Source: Amblyornis subalaris (Eukaryota > Chordata > Aves > Passeriformes > Ptilonorhynchidae). From it: a stretch of DNA of 64,000 nucleotides. A model generated the notes under the pieces. The model was not told where the DNA came from. It saw only the letters and a list, made by a program, of their open reading frames with translations, and did no database searches. The position numbers and the translations under genes are program-made. Every line of letters begins with the position of its first letter. Position 1 is the stretch's first letter. The stretch covers positions 2,852,001 through 2,916,000 of the forward strand of contig JACAXG010000060.1 of NCBI GenBank assembly GCA_018881555.1, given 5' to 3'. Shown in pieces: positions 1 to 12,115 of this stretch.

Positions 1-3000
1 ACCAAAACTAAACATTCTCAACTCTTATTACTGTTTCACTCCCAATTACAGTTCTTCATAAACAGTGGCAGGCAGGGGGAATAANGCATTCCTTCTTACA
101 GTTGCTCCTCCTCTAACTGTCCCCTCATTCTTCCCGTTTCTAGGTTTTCTATCTCAGCTTCATAATCCTGACATCAAGCATCTCCACATCTCTGACACCT
201 TGATCCTATCTTCAGCACATTCAAGATCTACAAGTCTTGAAGCCTGCCTATTCCTTTTTTTGCCATCCCAATGATTAACTGGAGAGCAGAGGACTTAATG
301 AATAAGGTAAGAGTAAAGGTCTGGCTGAAAGTTAGCATTTCATACTTATTATGCACACAAGTTCATTTACACTATGCCTAAAAGCATTCTCTGTCTTCTC
401 AGTGACACACAGGTATATTCTAACACACGCCCTTATAAAACATGCACCATGGGCACCAGCTGGCACAAACTTTCCTCACAGAGGAGCATAGAAGGGCTAG
501 AATATAAGTAGATGCTGTGGATTTACAGAAATAGAATGAAGGCAACCTATTTCAGTTGGATTTTATAAACAGTCTTCTTAATGAGGCATTATTAACACCT
601 AATTACAGAAACAACAGGGAGATCTTAGGGCCAAGCGGTATTATACAACTGATGGGAGTGCACAGACTTGCCATCTGAGGCAAAAGAGGAAAAAAGTAAA
701 AGTACAGCCATTTCTGCTTCTAACTCCAGAAATGCAATGGGGGGCTGTGTGTTTCTGCCTTTTAGTTGTGTCAAAAAAACCCTGCAAAGTTCAGGTATTT
801 GAGAGACTGCACACATGATTGCTGGAAAGGTGGACAGCAGAGTCTACTTCTTCTCCCCCTTATTATTCAGTGCACTAATACCTTCTTGCCTTCCTTTCTT
901 TTTACCTAGAGAGGTCAGTAAGATTCATTCTCTTCAGTTTTCTTAAGACTGTATCAAGAAAATTCTTTAATTCTATGACAATCTCACCCCAAGTCCCATG
1001 TAAGTGTTAAGGATGTGCTACTGTACATGTAACTGTGTGCAGTTCTGGGCCTCACAATTTAACAAGGATGTGAAAGTCCCTGAAGGCATCCAGTGGAGGG
1101 CAACAAAGCTGGTGAAAGGGTTGGAAGGAATGGCCTATAAGGAGCAGTTAAGGATCTGGGGCTTGTCTAGTTTGGAGACGGTGGTGCTGATCTCCTACCC
1201 TTGGTAGCCAGGCATAGAACGTGTGGGAATGGCTCTCAGCTGCATTGGTCAGGGGCATTTATTTACTGAGAAGGTGGTCAAACACAGTGACAGGCTTCCT
1301 AGAGAGCTGGTTGATGCCCCAAGCCTGTCAGTGCTTAAAACAGGCATTTGGACAATCCCCTTAGAAACATGCTTTAACTTTTGGTCAGCCCTGAGGTGGT
1401 CAGGCAGTTGCACTGGATGACCATTGTAGGTCCCTTTCAGCTGAATTTGCCTATTCTATTCTGAAAGTTTTGCAGCTGTGGAGGCATTGAGTCATCATAC
1501 ACATGCAGCAGGTCTCTAACTTCCTCTGCTAACTACTTCTACTACTAACCTCCTCTAGAGAAAATCATCCTGCTCTAAAATGGACTAATACGCCTTCGTC
1601 TTTTTAAGAGCCTGAGATTTACAACACTAGAAAAAAGTCTAAAAAATTCTGAATTGTTTCTGATAGCGTATTTGCACTTGTTTTCTAAACAGTTTATTCA
1701 GGTCCATTCTGGTATTAACAAGCACCTTTATGCAAGTCAGGAATAAATTATGCAAGAAAATCAGTGTACCTGACTGTGTGTGAGTATTTACCAAAAACAC
1801 AGCGCATACCTGAATGAAATTTTTTTTCATTACTTGCTTTATTTTCAGATTGCCATGGCTAACTTAAGTTTATGTATCTTTCATACAAAAAAGAAATCTA
1901 ACTTTTGATTTTTGAAAAAGTATGTTTTTTTAAGATACAAAACCAGTAATTTTTTTTTACTCAGAGGAGACAATCTGGCAGTAGAAAACTAGCATCAGGT
2001 TTGCCTACTTGTTTTTTAAGAACATGGGTACATGCAGAAGTTATCAGGCAGTAAATTCCCATACATCTGCTATGTAAGTGTAGTCTGTTATGTCTGAGAC
2101 TAATGCAAGCTAATTCCTCAGCAGAACTAGAGGCAGGTAAGCTTTTCGGATTTACCCACACAAAGACACATATCAAAAAAAATAGAAATAGTTCAGGTGA
2201 GGCAGCTGATGCAGGGTAAGTGGTTGCCCTGTAAGAATCTTGCTCACACGGCATGGCTGACAGCTTGCACCATGCAGTCTCACAAAGATTCATGAGGTAG
2301 CAGACCTCAAACGCTGTTCTTCTAGAGACAGCACTGTATGACTCACATGGGACTACAACTTCAGGGGTTATTCAGACAAGCTTTACAACTCAAAATGAAC
2401 TTTTCAAAAACTTTTGTTCATAAAACTGAATGCAAGGATTCTCAGCTTTTATAAGCAGTACTTAAAATGAAAATGAAAACACATTTTCAGCATGTCAGGA
2501 TACTCATAATACCCTTGGACTAGTACTGTTCACAGTTTGAGATCATCTGTAGTGTCAGCATTTTGAATTATCTCTTTCTTTTCGTTGTGTCACTACAGTC
2601 CTTGGCTATAAATAGCAGCAAGACACATACAGATTAAGTGGCTCTAAGAAAAACTACTTATACCTACTTTGAACAACCCAATGCATCACAGGTAAGAGGA
2701 CTGTGGAATTAATTAGAGCCATTGAAGACTATCAGAGCAAGCTCCTTCTGGTTCCGAACTGCTAAACTGAGCTTTCACTCAAGAGCTGTCTCACTCTTAA
2801 CAAACCTAAGTTTGTGTACGACATGAGTACAAGTTAACCTGAGCACTGTTTGTCTTGTAAATTACAGACATGTATTTGCTGCTGGTTTATCAAATCAATC
2901 TTATTGACATTTTTAAACAATTAAATAATTCAGAGCAAATCTTCAGCTCTTGTCAGCTGAAGAAGTTTTGCCTAAACAAGGAAAGATATACACAATTCCA

Positions 3001-3775
3001 AATAAGTTAAAAATGGGATCAATAAACACAAGACACTTTTATGCCATGACTAAGATGTCAAAGAAGCAGTTACATATTTTACTCATGTGTTGCCATAACC
3101 AAGGCATACCAATTTTAGGTAATATTCAGATTGTCAGCAAAGATTCAGCAAAGAAATATGGTTTGACAGCAAGAGTCATGAACAAACTCGTCTATCTCAA
3201 GAACATTAGTAAAGACTGCTGTTTACAGAAAGGAGCAGAAAAAGATGTGATTGAAACACACAAACTGGTTGAATGCTTGTAACAGAGAGGCAGAAGCACA
3301 TTCTTGAGTCTAGAAGAAAGAAAATGCTAATCTAAGGATTTTAATTCATTAACTTAACCAACTCAAAATGGATAATTTCACAAGATAGTCGCTCCCNCTC
3401 TCCTCGTAGAAATTATAACCCTTCAGGAGGGGTAAATGAGTGTGCTATACATATTCTTCTCAGTCAGAGAAGACCAGTCAGTACATTTGTTAGAATGACT
3501 CCCAACTTCAGTTTAGGTCAGGGTCCAAATTTTTTCAGTTGCAGTCTCCCATTTAAATCTTCCTTTAAACTGCAATGAAAAGAAGCCTGTAGGACAATAG
3601 CTTCTTTAATACCAGAGCTAAGTTTGCTAGCAACAAAGATTAACTTAAGTCCTGATTTATAACAGCAGAAATGTAACAAATTCAGACCTGCAGCACGAAG
3701 AGGAAGTATTGCTACATAAAGAGAAACTAAGATTAATTCAAAATAGCACACTTTTCCTATTTTAAAATTATTTAC
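1..3775 (-). other. TSNAX: TSNAX intron 4 (partial, non-coding)
   Basis: No TSNAX exon is recognisable here on the minus strand. The stretch is AT-rich and contains one plus-strand CR1 fragment near its left side. A 110-codon plus-strand open frame at 2950-3282 matches no family I know, and about five ORFs of this length are expected by chance in DNA of this composition and size. Confidence 0.7.
1020..1462 (+). repeat. CR1 LINE fragment, 3' end
   Basis: The sequence starts with a form of the CR1 segment 'tgtgtccagttctgggcc', passes through 'aggcttcctagagagctggttgatg', and ends with 'ggatgacc..aggtcccttt' and a CTATTCTATTCT tail. These are hallmarks of the CR1 non-coding 3' region. It is diverged and internally shortened, so it is an old copy, lying antisense within TSNAX intron 4. 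Confidence 0.85.
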
Positions 3776-3906
3776 CTGGAGATATAGCTCTGTGGAACTG
3801 ATACATGTCTTCTCCAATCAGTTCTTGTGCAACCTGCTTGATCTTCCGTCGGACAGCATCTAGCTTGACTTCAGATTCATTTAGTATTTCTTCCCCATTG
3901 GGAGCA
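3776..3906 (-). CDS. TSNAX: TSNAX coding exon 4
   Basis: The exon lies between a TTGCAG acceptor (AG at 3908-3907) and a GTAAAT donor starting at 3775. It encodes [20 protein letters not shown] followed by [20 protein letters not shown] and AISPG, strongly similar to human TRAX exon 4. The segment forms a further helix pair of the translin fold and ends just before the LQEYVEA helix that carries the first two catalytic glutamates. It leaves one base of a split Gly codon for the next exon. Nothing resembling that next exon is present between this point and the left edge. Confidence 0.94.
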
Positions 3907-4271
3907 CTGCAATCATAAAACAGAAACTGAAAGAGGACTTTTCAGAACATGAGAAAATAGTTAAAAAATAGTACACATTTTCTTTTATTAATCAATACAT
4001 TTTTAATGGCTTCCAGAAATAGAAAAACTGATACTGGAATGAGAAACAGTTTTCACCTTCATTGATACCTACTTCAGATTCTGAAATTCTGTAGATTCTT
4101 AGCAAGAAAATAATCAGCCAAACAGAGTTCTGATAGCATGATGTTTATTCCAGACTAGAATCATAACTATTGCTTAAGTAAGAAAAAGGAGAAACACATA
4201 CAGTGGCTTCAAAAAAGATTCCAGAAAACCAGCAGTATTTACAGAAGTCCTTCAATCTCTTAAAAAAAAAA

Positions 4272-4311
4272 ATTGTATTTTGCAATACTTGACAGTATTG
4301 CAAAATACAAT
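4272..4311. repeat. Perfect 18-bp inverted repeat with 4-nt loop
   Basis: The arms at 4272-4289 (ATTGTATTTTGCAATACT) and 4294-4311 are exact reverse complements separated by TGAC. It lies in TSNAX intron 3. The stem is too short for a typical microRNA precursor. A local template-switch mutation is a plausible origin. Confidence 0.95.
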
Positions 4312-5560
4312 ACATTATGTACTTCTATGTGTGATTTATTTTTTTTAAGGAAGTAGTTATGGATTATGCTGTTCAGGAACAGCTGAAATATCTGAAGCAC
4401 AACCACAATATATACTTGGCTCTTAAAGTTTAGTTTATCCAGTTTCCTTTGAACTTTCCCCTCCCTCAGCCCCAAATAATCCATATGGTATATTAGCTTA
4501 CAGTCTATTTAAGGAACTACTGATAGATTGGTCTTGAGAAAACATTTAAAAGCAAACAGTAACATTTACTGAAATTAAAGCCACAATAATTGCAAAAAGC
4601 AAAGAAGGAGGAAATACAAAATACAGCATGGAAAGCTTCCCACCTCGCAAAACCAGGAATGTCTTATAAGACAGCAATCTAAATTCAGAGTAATGAGGAG
4701 TTTGTTGTTGTTTTTCTTTCCTCCACCAGTTCCCAGCTACCTAGCCCCTGCAGTGGCAGTAGTTATTTACAGTCAAGGCTGTAGAGGTTACTGGAATTAT
4801 CACAATACCTCTTTCCAGAAGAAAACCAAGTTAAAAAGAGGGCAACTTCATAATTTCTATTTATAACTGTAACCATAAATAGTTACTACTTCAGCATGAA
4901 TAAACTCATAGGTAACAAAATGTAAATTAAGATAAACTAAATTACAAAGAAAAGGAACAGGGAACAGCTCTTATAACACACAAGACCAATGTCTGCCACA
5001 TACGGCAAACACTTTATACAACAGGCTATGCAAAGCTTCACATTTTCCTGTTGCTCTTCCAGTTTATCTCTGGCTTCCAAAGATTGCTTGAAGGCTTACG
5101 AGAACAGAAAACATACAGAAACTCAAAACTTCACACAAAAGCCTATCCAGGTGTAGTATTTACATAAACAGACCTCAGGTCACCTCTTATTTGCATTGAT
5201 GACCTCAGGTGGGGCTGCAACAACGGTGACGGAACTGCCTGGGCAAGTAACCTGAAGGAAGGGTGCGTACTCTTCTCCTGCAGCTTGCTAAAAGCTGGCA
5301 GGCTGTCATCTGCTGTACACTCTACTGCTCTAAACTAGTTTAATACACCAGTAAAACCAACTGAGAAACCTGAACCAGCATCTTTTAATTTTCTAACTGG
5401 AGTGTGCATTCATTAGCTCACATCCACCCTAAAGGACGTTTGTGGGAAGTTAATTAAATTCCTCTCAACAGAACACTGCAGCTGTTACTCAAAAACGCAG
5501 ACAACACTGCAAGGCAGCTTCTACATTTCACTGAACATTTTCATGCTCAACGTGACTCAC

Positions 5561-5675
5561 CTGGTGAACCTGTGGAGCAGAAATATTGTTCTTTTGCTCT
5601 CGATAGTTATATCACGACTGAGCTTCACGAGCCGCTCATATTTGTCATGCCTGGTGTCAAGCTCCAGCTGGAATG
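5561..5675 (-). CDS. TSNAX: TSNAX coding exon 3 (first helix of translin fold)
   Basis: The acceptor is CGCAG (AG at 5677-5676) and the donor is GTGAGT starting at 5560. The exon completes a split Ser codon, then reads [20 protein letters not shown] and continues with [18 protein letters not shown] across the next junction. This matches the human segment with only a few conservative changes. In the translin/TRAX family this part forms the long first helix and the start of the second helix of the all-alpha fold, which takes part in subunit packing. The phase is 1 at entry and 2 at exit, consistent with the neighbouring exons. Confidence 0.95.
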
Positions 5676-7403
5676 CTGCGGAGTCAATCATTACAGCAAA
5701 AGCTCGGTTATCATATGAACACAGCGCAGGGAAAGAGCCAAACACCCATGCTGCACTAACTCCTTACAGACCCCAGCCCCATCAGCTTCATGCCAGGGCA
5801 CCTTTCCCCAAGGTGGGCTGCCCTGCATGGGGCATGGCTGCAAAGGCCACCACTGCCTGCCACCTGCCACAGCTGCGAAATTCATCATTAATATTACCTT
5901 TGTTTAATAAGTCAAGTTTAACTATACATCAATCCTGGTGATGCTTTAAGGCAGCCTAAACAATTTTTAAAGTAAAATACTTGGTTTTGCTAATAAAATC
6001 TATTCCACAATAGTGCTGTTCAAGAAACGAGCTTAAAATTTCACCCAAATTCAGGAAGATAAATGGAAAAATAAAACCCTACAATCATTTGTTAGTAAGA
6101 TTCACCAGTGTCTAAAACAAACAAATAAAAAGCATCTGGCTAAGGCACATATACTGTTCAAAATGCACCAGTTAGTTATAAGAAAGGTTGCATTTCACAT
6201 CCCAGCTAGACTTGGCCAAAAGTCAAGTATTTTAATATCCCTAAGGATTAGAAGTACTAAAGCAAAGTGAGATCAATTATTTAAAATAAGATTTCTGACT
6301 GGCTGATGTTAATTCTCTCTAACTACAACTACTCTCTAACAATGCAGAGAAGAGAGGATGTGTATCTGGTTATGACAGATAAACATTATAAATGTTTCAC
6401 AGATACCATTAACATTTTATAGACCATTATCCCAGTAAATAAATCATTAATAGATACTTAGAAGAAATCTAACAAATTTCCTACATAAATGTCTGAGGTG
6501 TCAAAGTCTCCATGCAAGAAGATGTAGAAAATAAACTACGAGGTTACATTTTAAAGGGTCTGACAAGTGAATAACATTTAGAAAAGCACAGCAGTTCGCT
6601 GACAAGAGAGGTTTAGATGACACCAGAAAAATATTTTTGTATTTCTCATTCCCTTGGTAAAAACTTAGTTCCTCTTATTTTGTTCTGTTCTCCCCAATCT
6701 TATTCTGAAACTCTAAGATAAGTCACAAATGCTCCTACTGAACTTCTAATTCCTAAACAGGTCTGTTTGGTGTGTCTCTTCCAAATTCTGAGTCAATTCC
6801 ACCCCTGAATTATCACCAAGAAATTTTCCCTCAGATCATAGTCACAGAAACTTGAGGAAGGGAGGCTGCAATACCACATCTGACATTTCCAAGGACCATT
6901 TACAAACGTCATCTACTGGGAAATTCACCATTCTGAACATCTATAATACCAGCAATGCACTCAATCTTTTCTGGATAGTTGTGGCTTTTGGACTTTTATG
7001 TTAGACTTTAAACCTGTTAGGGACTACTGTGAAGTGTTTTCTGACCTGANGTAAACCAGACAAATACAATAACATTTAACCTAACGGGACGCAATAAAAC
7101 CTACTGTACTGTGCTGTTGCCTGAAATTGCAAAGGATTAGAACCTGGGGGGTTCTCCAGGCTAACACATCAAGACCACATAGCCATTTCCTAACACATTC
7201 CACTGTAGTGTCTAATTTATCACTGAAAGCAAAGACTCAGACTCTATTGATAATTTTGCAAAATCAGACCATTAAAAATGACACTTAATAAATCTTAACC
7301 TTACAAATCAAGGTACTATCCACTCTCTGTATCACTGAGCTGTCACATTTAAAACATATTACCAAAAAAAAGATGTAACTCCTTGAGTTTTGATTAACTA
7401 GAC

Positions 7404-7426
7404 CATTCTGTGATTCTATGATTATT
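7404..7426 (+). repeat. CR1 3'-tail remnant
   Basis: A short segment, 'ccattctgtgattctatgatt', matches the extreme CR1 3' terminus. No further CR1 body is recognisable upstream, so this is a decayed or very short 5'-truncated copy. Confidence 0.45.
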
Positions 7427-7514
7427 ATAGAAGAGAATTTCTCATTACTTTTTTAGACATCTTTGGTGCAAATAGATCGATCCAAGCACATCTTTTTTTC
7501 AGAGATTAAAAAGA

Positions 7515-8275
7515 GCAAAACGTGTATAACCGTTTAAGGCCACACATTAATGGGGCAAGCCTGGTTGTGTGTATAGACCAGGGAATGAGGCTGGAGAGCA
7601 GTGCTGCAGAAAGGGACCTGGGGGTCCTGGTTGATGACAAGTTGAATATGAGTCAGCAGTGCCCTGGCAGCCAGGAGGGCCAACCATGTCTTGGGGGGCA
7701 TCAGGCACAGCATTGCCAGCCGGGCAAGGGAGGGGATCGTCCCACTCTGCTCTGCACTGTGGTGGCCTCACCTTGAATATTGTGTGTAGTTTTTTGGGCA
7801 AAACAATGTTAAAAAGATCTTAAGCTCTTAGAGAGCATCCAAAGGAGGGCAACGAAGATGGTGAAGGCCCTTGGGGGAAAGCTGTATGAAGAGTGGCTGA
7901 GGCCACTTGGTCTGTTCAGCCTGGAGGAGAGGAGACTGAGGGGAGACCTTCAACATCCTCATGAGGGAAAGCAGAGAGACATGTGCAGATGTCTTCACTC
8001 TGGTGACCAGTGACAGGACTTGAGGGAACAGCTTGAAGTTGTGTCAGGGGAGGTTTAGGTTAGGAAGCAGAAAAGGTTCTTCACCCAAAGGGTGGTTGGG
8101 CACTGGAACAGGCTCCCCAGGGAAGTGGTCACAGCAACAATCCTGTCTAAGTTCCAAAAGTGCTTGGACAATGCCNTCGGGCACATGCTGTCACTCTTAC
8201 GATGTCCTGTGCAGGACCAGGAGTTGGACTCGATGATCCTGATGGGTTCCTTCCAATTCCGCTTATTCTGTGATT
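7515..8275 (+). repeat. CR1 LINE fragment with end of ORF2 and 3' UTR
   Basis: The left part retains the CR1 ORF2 carboxyl end: one frame reads [20 protein letters not shown], a well-known CR1 polyprotein terminus. The rest is the non-coding 3' region: 'gagagcatccaaaggagggcaac', 'ctgttcagcctggaggagagga', 'ggcactggaacaggctcccc' and 'ggactcgatgatcctgatgg', ending TTCTGTGATT. Frameshifts and an ambiguous base at 8176 show that it is dead. It sits in TSNAX intron 2. Confidence 0.93.
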
Positions 8276-8712
8276 AAGTTGTTCAGATTCAGACAACATA
8301 CACAGAAATAGTGTATGACTCTGGCTCACCTTACACAACTTGTTCAATTATAAACCATCTGGAGCACGCCTTTTCCTAATGCTTGTGCCTGACAGGGAGA
8401 CAAAGACCACCAGTGTCTCTGTCTGGGGCAGCGCACTTAGTGCACTTAGTATTGCACTAAGCACTTCTTCAATAAATACAAAGAGTGGATCTTTGAAAAA
8501 CTGAATAAACCATGTCCCTTAAATCCTTTCTGAAATTAATCAAACACAGATGATCAGATCTCATGGGAAAGGAGAGAAACAAGTGTTGTTTTGAACTGGA
8601 ATTAATGGCAACTTTATGACAAACTGATACTCATAAGGGTGAAAAATTGAAGTTGAAAGGACAGTTGCCCTACTCAATTCAAGAGCAAACATATGTACAA
8701 TATTCAATACGC

Positions 8713-8873
8713 GTGATAGAGTGGTTTAGTTGGAAGGAACCTTAAAGATCATGTAGTTCCAACCCCTCTCCCATGGGCAAGGACACTTTCCACTAGACCA
8801 GGTTGCTCAAAGCCCCCTCCAACCTGGCCTTGAACACTTTCAGAGATGGGGCATCCACAGCTTCTCTAAGCAA
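8713..8873 (-). repeat. CR1 LINE 3' fragment, relatively well preserved
   Basis: Read on the minus strand this ends in the CR1 3' terminus. The plus strand shows 'ggaaggaaccttaaagatca', 'ccactagaccaggttgctca' and 'gatggggcatccacagcttc', all near-consensus. It is the best preserved short CR1 in the window. Its 3' end faces that of the plus-strand copy ending at 8275, about 440 bp away, making an inverted CR1 pair inside TSNAX intron 2. Confidence 0.93.
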
Positions 8874-9854
8874 AGTTCAAGGGTCATGGTTAATCATCTG
8901 CCAAGCTGATTTACACAGAAAAATATAAANGCATGTTTTCAAAAAAGCCAGGAAGTTTTATGACCTTGAAGTAACCAACTTAAAATAGCCAGCCAGTTTA
9001 TACTTCTTCACCCTCCTTAGCTTCATAAAAAATACATGGAATGAGGAAAATTTTACACCAAGAATTAATCTGTTCCCTGTATCAAACCTCCTTCCTTCTT
9101 CAGTCAAGGCTTCTCATTTCTAAAGCTCAACTTTGCCTTGTTAGGGCTTGTCTAATGAGAAATTAAAACTTACTGGATTTTAAATCCAGTTTTGTGAAAA
9201 ATCCTATAAAAACAATTTGGCTGAAGAGAAGTTGACACTTGCTTATTTAAAGAAACTCAAATATAAGTTAATATTTAAAAGGCACTCAAACTGAACTAAG
9301 TGTCTCCATACAGGTCTATATTAGTTAGTCAGAGTCTTTTTTTGAAAAAGTGCAGGTATAAACAACTACCAACTCACAAAACAATGCATCCAGATTTACA
9401 TTAAAGTAGCTTAGTTATCTGCGCACCACAGCCAAGGTCAGGAGCCCCCTCAGTTTCCCAAAGGTCACCATCTCCTCCTCTTTTCCCTGTGGCTCAGATT
9501 TTGCACTACACCTCTGCAGATCCTACAGTTTTCTGCCACTAAAGGGCCTGGCTGAACACTTGTGCAGTTTGCTCAGCATCAGGTTCAGCAAAAGCGGGAT
9601 GGGCAAGGGGAACAGCAGATGGTATGGAAAGGGGAGCAAGTCATCAGCCAGGCAGAGCTATGCAAAATCGCACTCTCAGGACTCCACTGCACAAAAAGCA
9701 GAACACTAAGCTCCAAAGGTATGGAGCATGAGTCCAACTAGTTTCAAGTTTCTCACCCAGAGAGAGCTGGTTTATTCCACTGCTAAATACTAGTAATTTC
9801 CTAGCAATTTCTACACCACAGTTTTATAATCTAGTTTTCCAAATGCTTACTTAC

Positions 9855-9962
9855 ATTTAAAAGATGTCATCAAAGCTGAAGGTGGGTTAACATTCTCTTT
9901 TTCCTCTCTTCTTTGACCATGTGGAAAATTGTCATGCTTTCGTTTTCTGAACCCACCCNATC
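9855..9962 (-). CDS. TSNAX: TSNAX coding exon 2 (nuclear localisation segment)
   Basis: The exon follows an AG acceptor at 9964-9963 and ends at a consensus GTAAGT donor (9854-9849). After the split Gly codon it reads (S)[20 protein letters not shown] and onward to SFK, close to the human N-terminal tail. The two basic clusters, RKRK and QRREEK separated by about eight residues, correspond to the bipartite nuclear localisation signal of TRAX; translin itself lacks one, so TRAX can carry the complex to the nucleus. The tail [12 protein letters not shown] differs most from mammals and carries one extra residue. The base at 9959 is N in a TNG codon where Ser is expected. Confidence 0.93.
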
Positions 9963-11333
9963 CTATTAAATAGAAGATACACACAAAAAAAAATATTAAA
10001 AAAATACAGTTTTGCCAGAGCATACGAAGCACCAGAATGCTGTCTTCAGAACACTGCTGAAGCAGCCTGATTCAGAGAATTCCTGATTCCACAGCTGCCA
10101 TATTCTATAGGACAGAATAAGGTAACTGGATGAACCTTATTATCAACTGACACCAGCTTCACATTATCATGTTACTTTTTGTACCACATTCCTAGAGAAA
10201 ATTAGAAAAAAAAAATCCTACCAATTTCAATGGATGAGAGTGGCAGGATCCTAAGTCCTTTTTTTTTTTTGGTAAGACCTTCAGGTCTTCACACCCTTTT
10301 ACGTCTTTTTGCTGTAAGTGAATGGTTGCATGGAAATCCTCGTGTGAACAAGGACCTACAGGATTAGATCTTTTTTCTTCCTTTTTTAATTAAATTATTT
10401 TAAATATTCAGCTTGAAATGAGTCAGTAAACCTGCAAGTTTTCATTAATGTGATTATTTACGGGTCTTCAGCAACCAGAAAAAAAAGCAAGGCGTAATTT
10501 AAGCAGACTAACATTCTTCAGATGTGCAGGTTTAGCTCCTGCAGCATGGCTTCCTAGGTCCTCACACTGCTCATTAACCAGATTCTTCTCTATTCACCCC
10601 AANGTAGCTGTTCATTTCAACCAGCTTTGTGTGTCTCTTCCTTAACCCTCCTTTTCAGACCCACAGCCAGAACTCATCTCTTTTGGACTATGTTTTACTC
10701 CTAATTATACCTTGTACTGTTTCTTCCTTTTATCCTTGGACTGACTCATTGTGTTACCTATGTGTCCACCAATTCACCCTCTCACTTCCTCGTTTTGGTG
10801 ACAGCTGGATACTCGGTGTTCCTAACTGAGCCCAAAATTCGTCAGACTTGCATACAGGCATATCTTTTTGAATATGTAGAGTTGTCTCAATTTCCTTAAA
10901 AGAAGAACCAAAGGAAGCTACTTAAAAGTCACAAACGAACACTGGATTTTAAAATGTTTCCGCTTAATTGTTTATTATCCCAAACCAGAACCAGAAGTGG
11001 GCGTAGCTACTTTCTTAAAGAGGAAACTGAAAATCATTTTTTCCTTCTTTTCTGCTGGATATGAGTTCAGGGTTTTGTTTTTTCTATAGCAGTTGAAAAC
11101 ATTACAAATGCATCCCTTGAAATAGCGCAGAGAATTAAACTCTGCAGTATTCCAAAAGTTGGGAGCATCANCACAACCTATGAGAAAAATCCAGGCCCTC
11201 CTGAAGTGGTGGGGGGAAGCAAGAGAGAGAAACTGAGAGAAGGGGTTCCACTGAATAACTAACAACTTAAATATCGAAAAAAACACAGACTGCAAAGACA
11301 GTTGCCGACTCTACTGCCTGGCTGAAGGGAGGT

Positions 11334-11630
11334 CTGTGGGATTCTCAATGGTGCCAAGCNATAGCAGAAGAGTCAAAGGGCAGAAACTGACGCACAGGAA
11401 GCTCCACCTGAACATGGGAAAGAACTCTACTGTGCTGGTGACCAAGCACTGGAACACATTGTCCAGAGAGTCTATGGAGTCTCCCTCACTGGAGATATTC
11501 AAGAATTGACTGGATGCAATCCTGTGCCATGTGCTTTAGGATGACCCTGCTGGAGAAGGGAGCTTGGAACAGATGGCCAACTGTGATCCCTTCCAGCCTG
11601 ACCCCTTCTGTGGCTCTGTGATTCTGTGAC
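11334..11630 (+). repeat. CR1 LINE 3' fragment in TSNAX intron 1
   Basis: Typical CR1 segments are present in order: 'gaaactgacgcacaggaagc', 'cactggaacacattgtccag', 'gactggatgcaatcctgtgc' and 'gatcccttccagcctgaccc', ending GTGATTCTGTGA. It lies antisense to TSNAX, about 0.5 kb downstream of exon 1. Confidence 0.9.
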
Positions 11631-11678
11631 TGCCGGGGCTAAACCAACACACAGAAGGCAAAGCGAGCTGTGAAATAT

Positions 11679-11740
11679 ACATATTTCACATATATATTAT
11701 GTTATTGATATAATATTTTATACATATACACACACACTAT
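11679..11740. repeat. AT-rich low-complexity run with short CA microsatellite
   Basis: An alternating TATA-rich stretch ends in ACACACACAC. It sits between the intron 1 CR1 and the TSNAX CpG island. No function is implied. Confidence 0.7.
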
Positions 11741-12099
11741 ACTGAATAGTTACTACAAGTGCCTTACAGGCCTAACGCACACTCAGCTTCCCTCTGTGCC
11801 ATCTGCTTTTCTACCCCCAGGGATGCAGATCCCTAAAGCCACGTTCTCTGACACACCCGCACAGCCTCGGCGAGAAGGCAGGACACGCATGAAGGAAAGG
11901 TCAGTGACACCCGGAAGGAGTGGCCTCTGAGTGTGAGTTTAGCGACACAGCCGAAGGGCACCGCTGGGCACGGCAGAGGCTCCGCACCTCCGTCCGCTCC
12001 AAGCCGCGGGGCCTCCCGCCGCTTCCGCCGGCTCCAGCTCCTCACGCCTCAGTCTCCTGAGGGCAGGAAGGGGAGGAAAGGGAGGGAAAGGGACATCAC

Positions 12100-12115
12100 C
12101 TTCCTTGCCGCTCAT
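12100..12115 (-). CDS. TSNAX: TSNAX coding exon 1 (start codon exon)
   Basis: This tiny exon encodes MSGKE plus the first base of the next Gly codon, matching the MSNKEG start of human TRAX. It is followed directly by a GTGATG donor at 12099-12094. The ATG at 12115-12113 has G at -3, a usable but not optimal context. It lies inside a CpG island, as expected for a ubiquitously expressed gene. The same frame stays open upstream to 12640, but homology supports this ATG. The first base of a TGA ending an upstream ORF overlaps this start codon as ATGA. Confidence 0.9.

Larger units (their letters stand above)
3776..12115 (-). other. TSNAX: TSNAX gene locus, 5' part (coding exons 1-4 with introns); 3' exons outside window
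   Basis: Four minus-strand exons splice in phase to give the first 123 codons plus one base of translin-associated factor X. The protein is one residue longer here than the human one. Exon lengths are 16, 108, 115 and 131 nt, and the introns are 2137, 4179 and 1654 nt; intron 4 runs off the left edge. TRAX pairs with translin to form C3PO, an RNase that degrades the passenger strand of small-RNA duplexes and processes tRNA precursors. In human TRAX the catalytic acidic residues (Glu126, Glu129, Asp193) lie just after the segment encoded here, so they fall in exons beyond the window. Identity rests on near-identity to vertebrate TRAX in all exons. No frameshift or premature stop is visible, apart from one ambiguous base at 9959. 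Confidence 0.95.

Noticed and set aside
2950..3282. 110-codon plus-strand open frame in TSNAX intron 4
   Set aside because: No recognisable family. With about 38 percent GC, several frames of this length are expected by chance in 64 kb.
8438..8466. Small direct and inverted repeats of GCACTTAGT
   Set aside because: Too short and local to indicate a mobile element or regulatory array.
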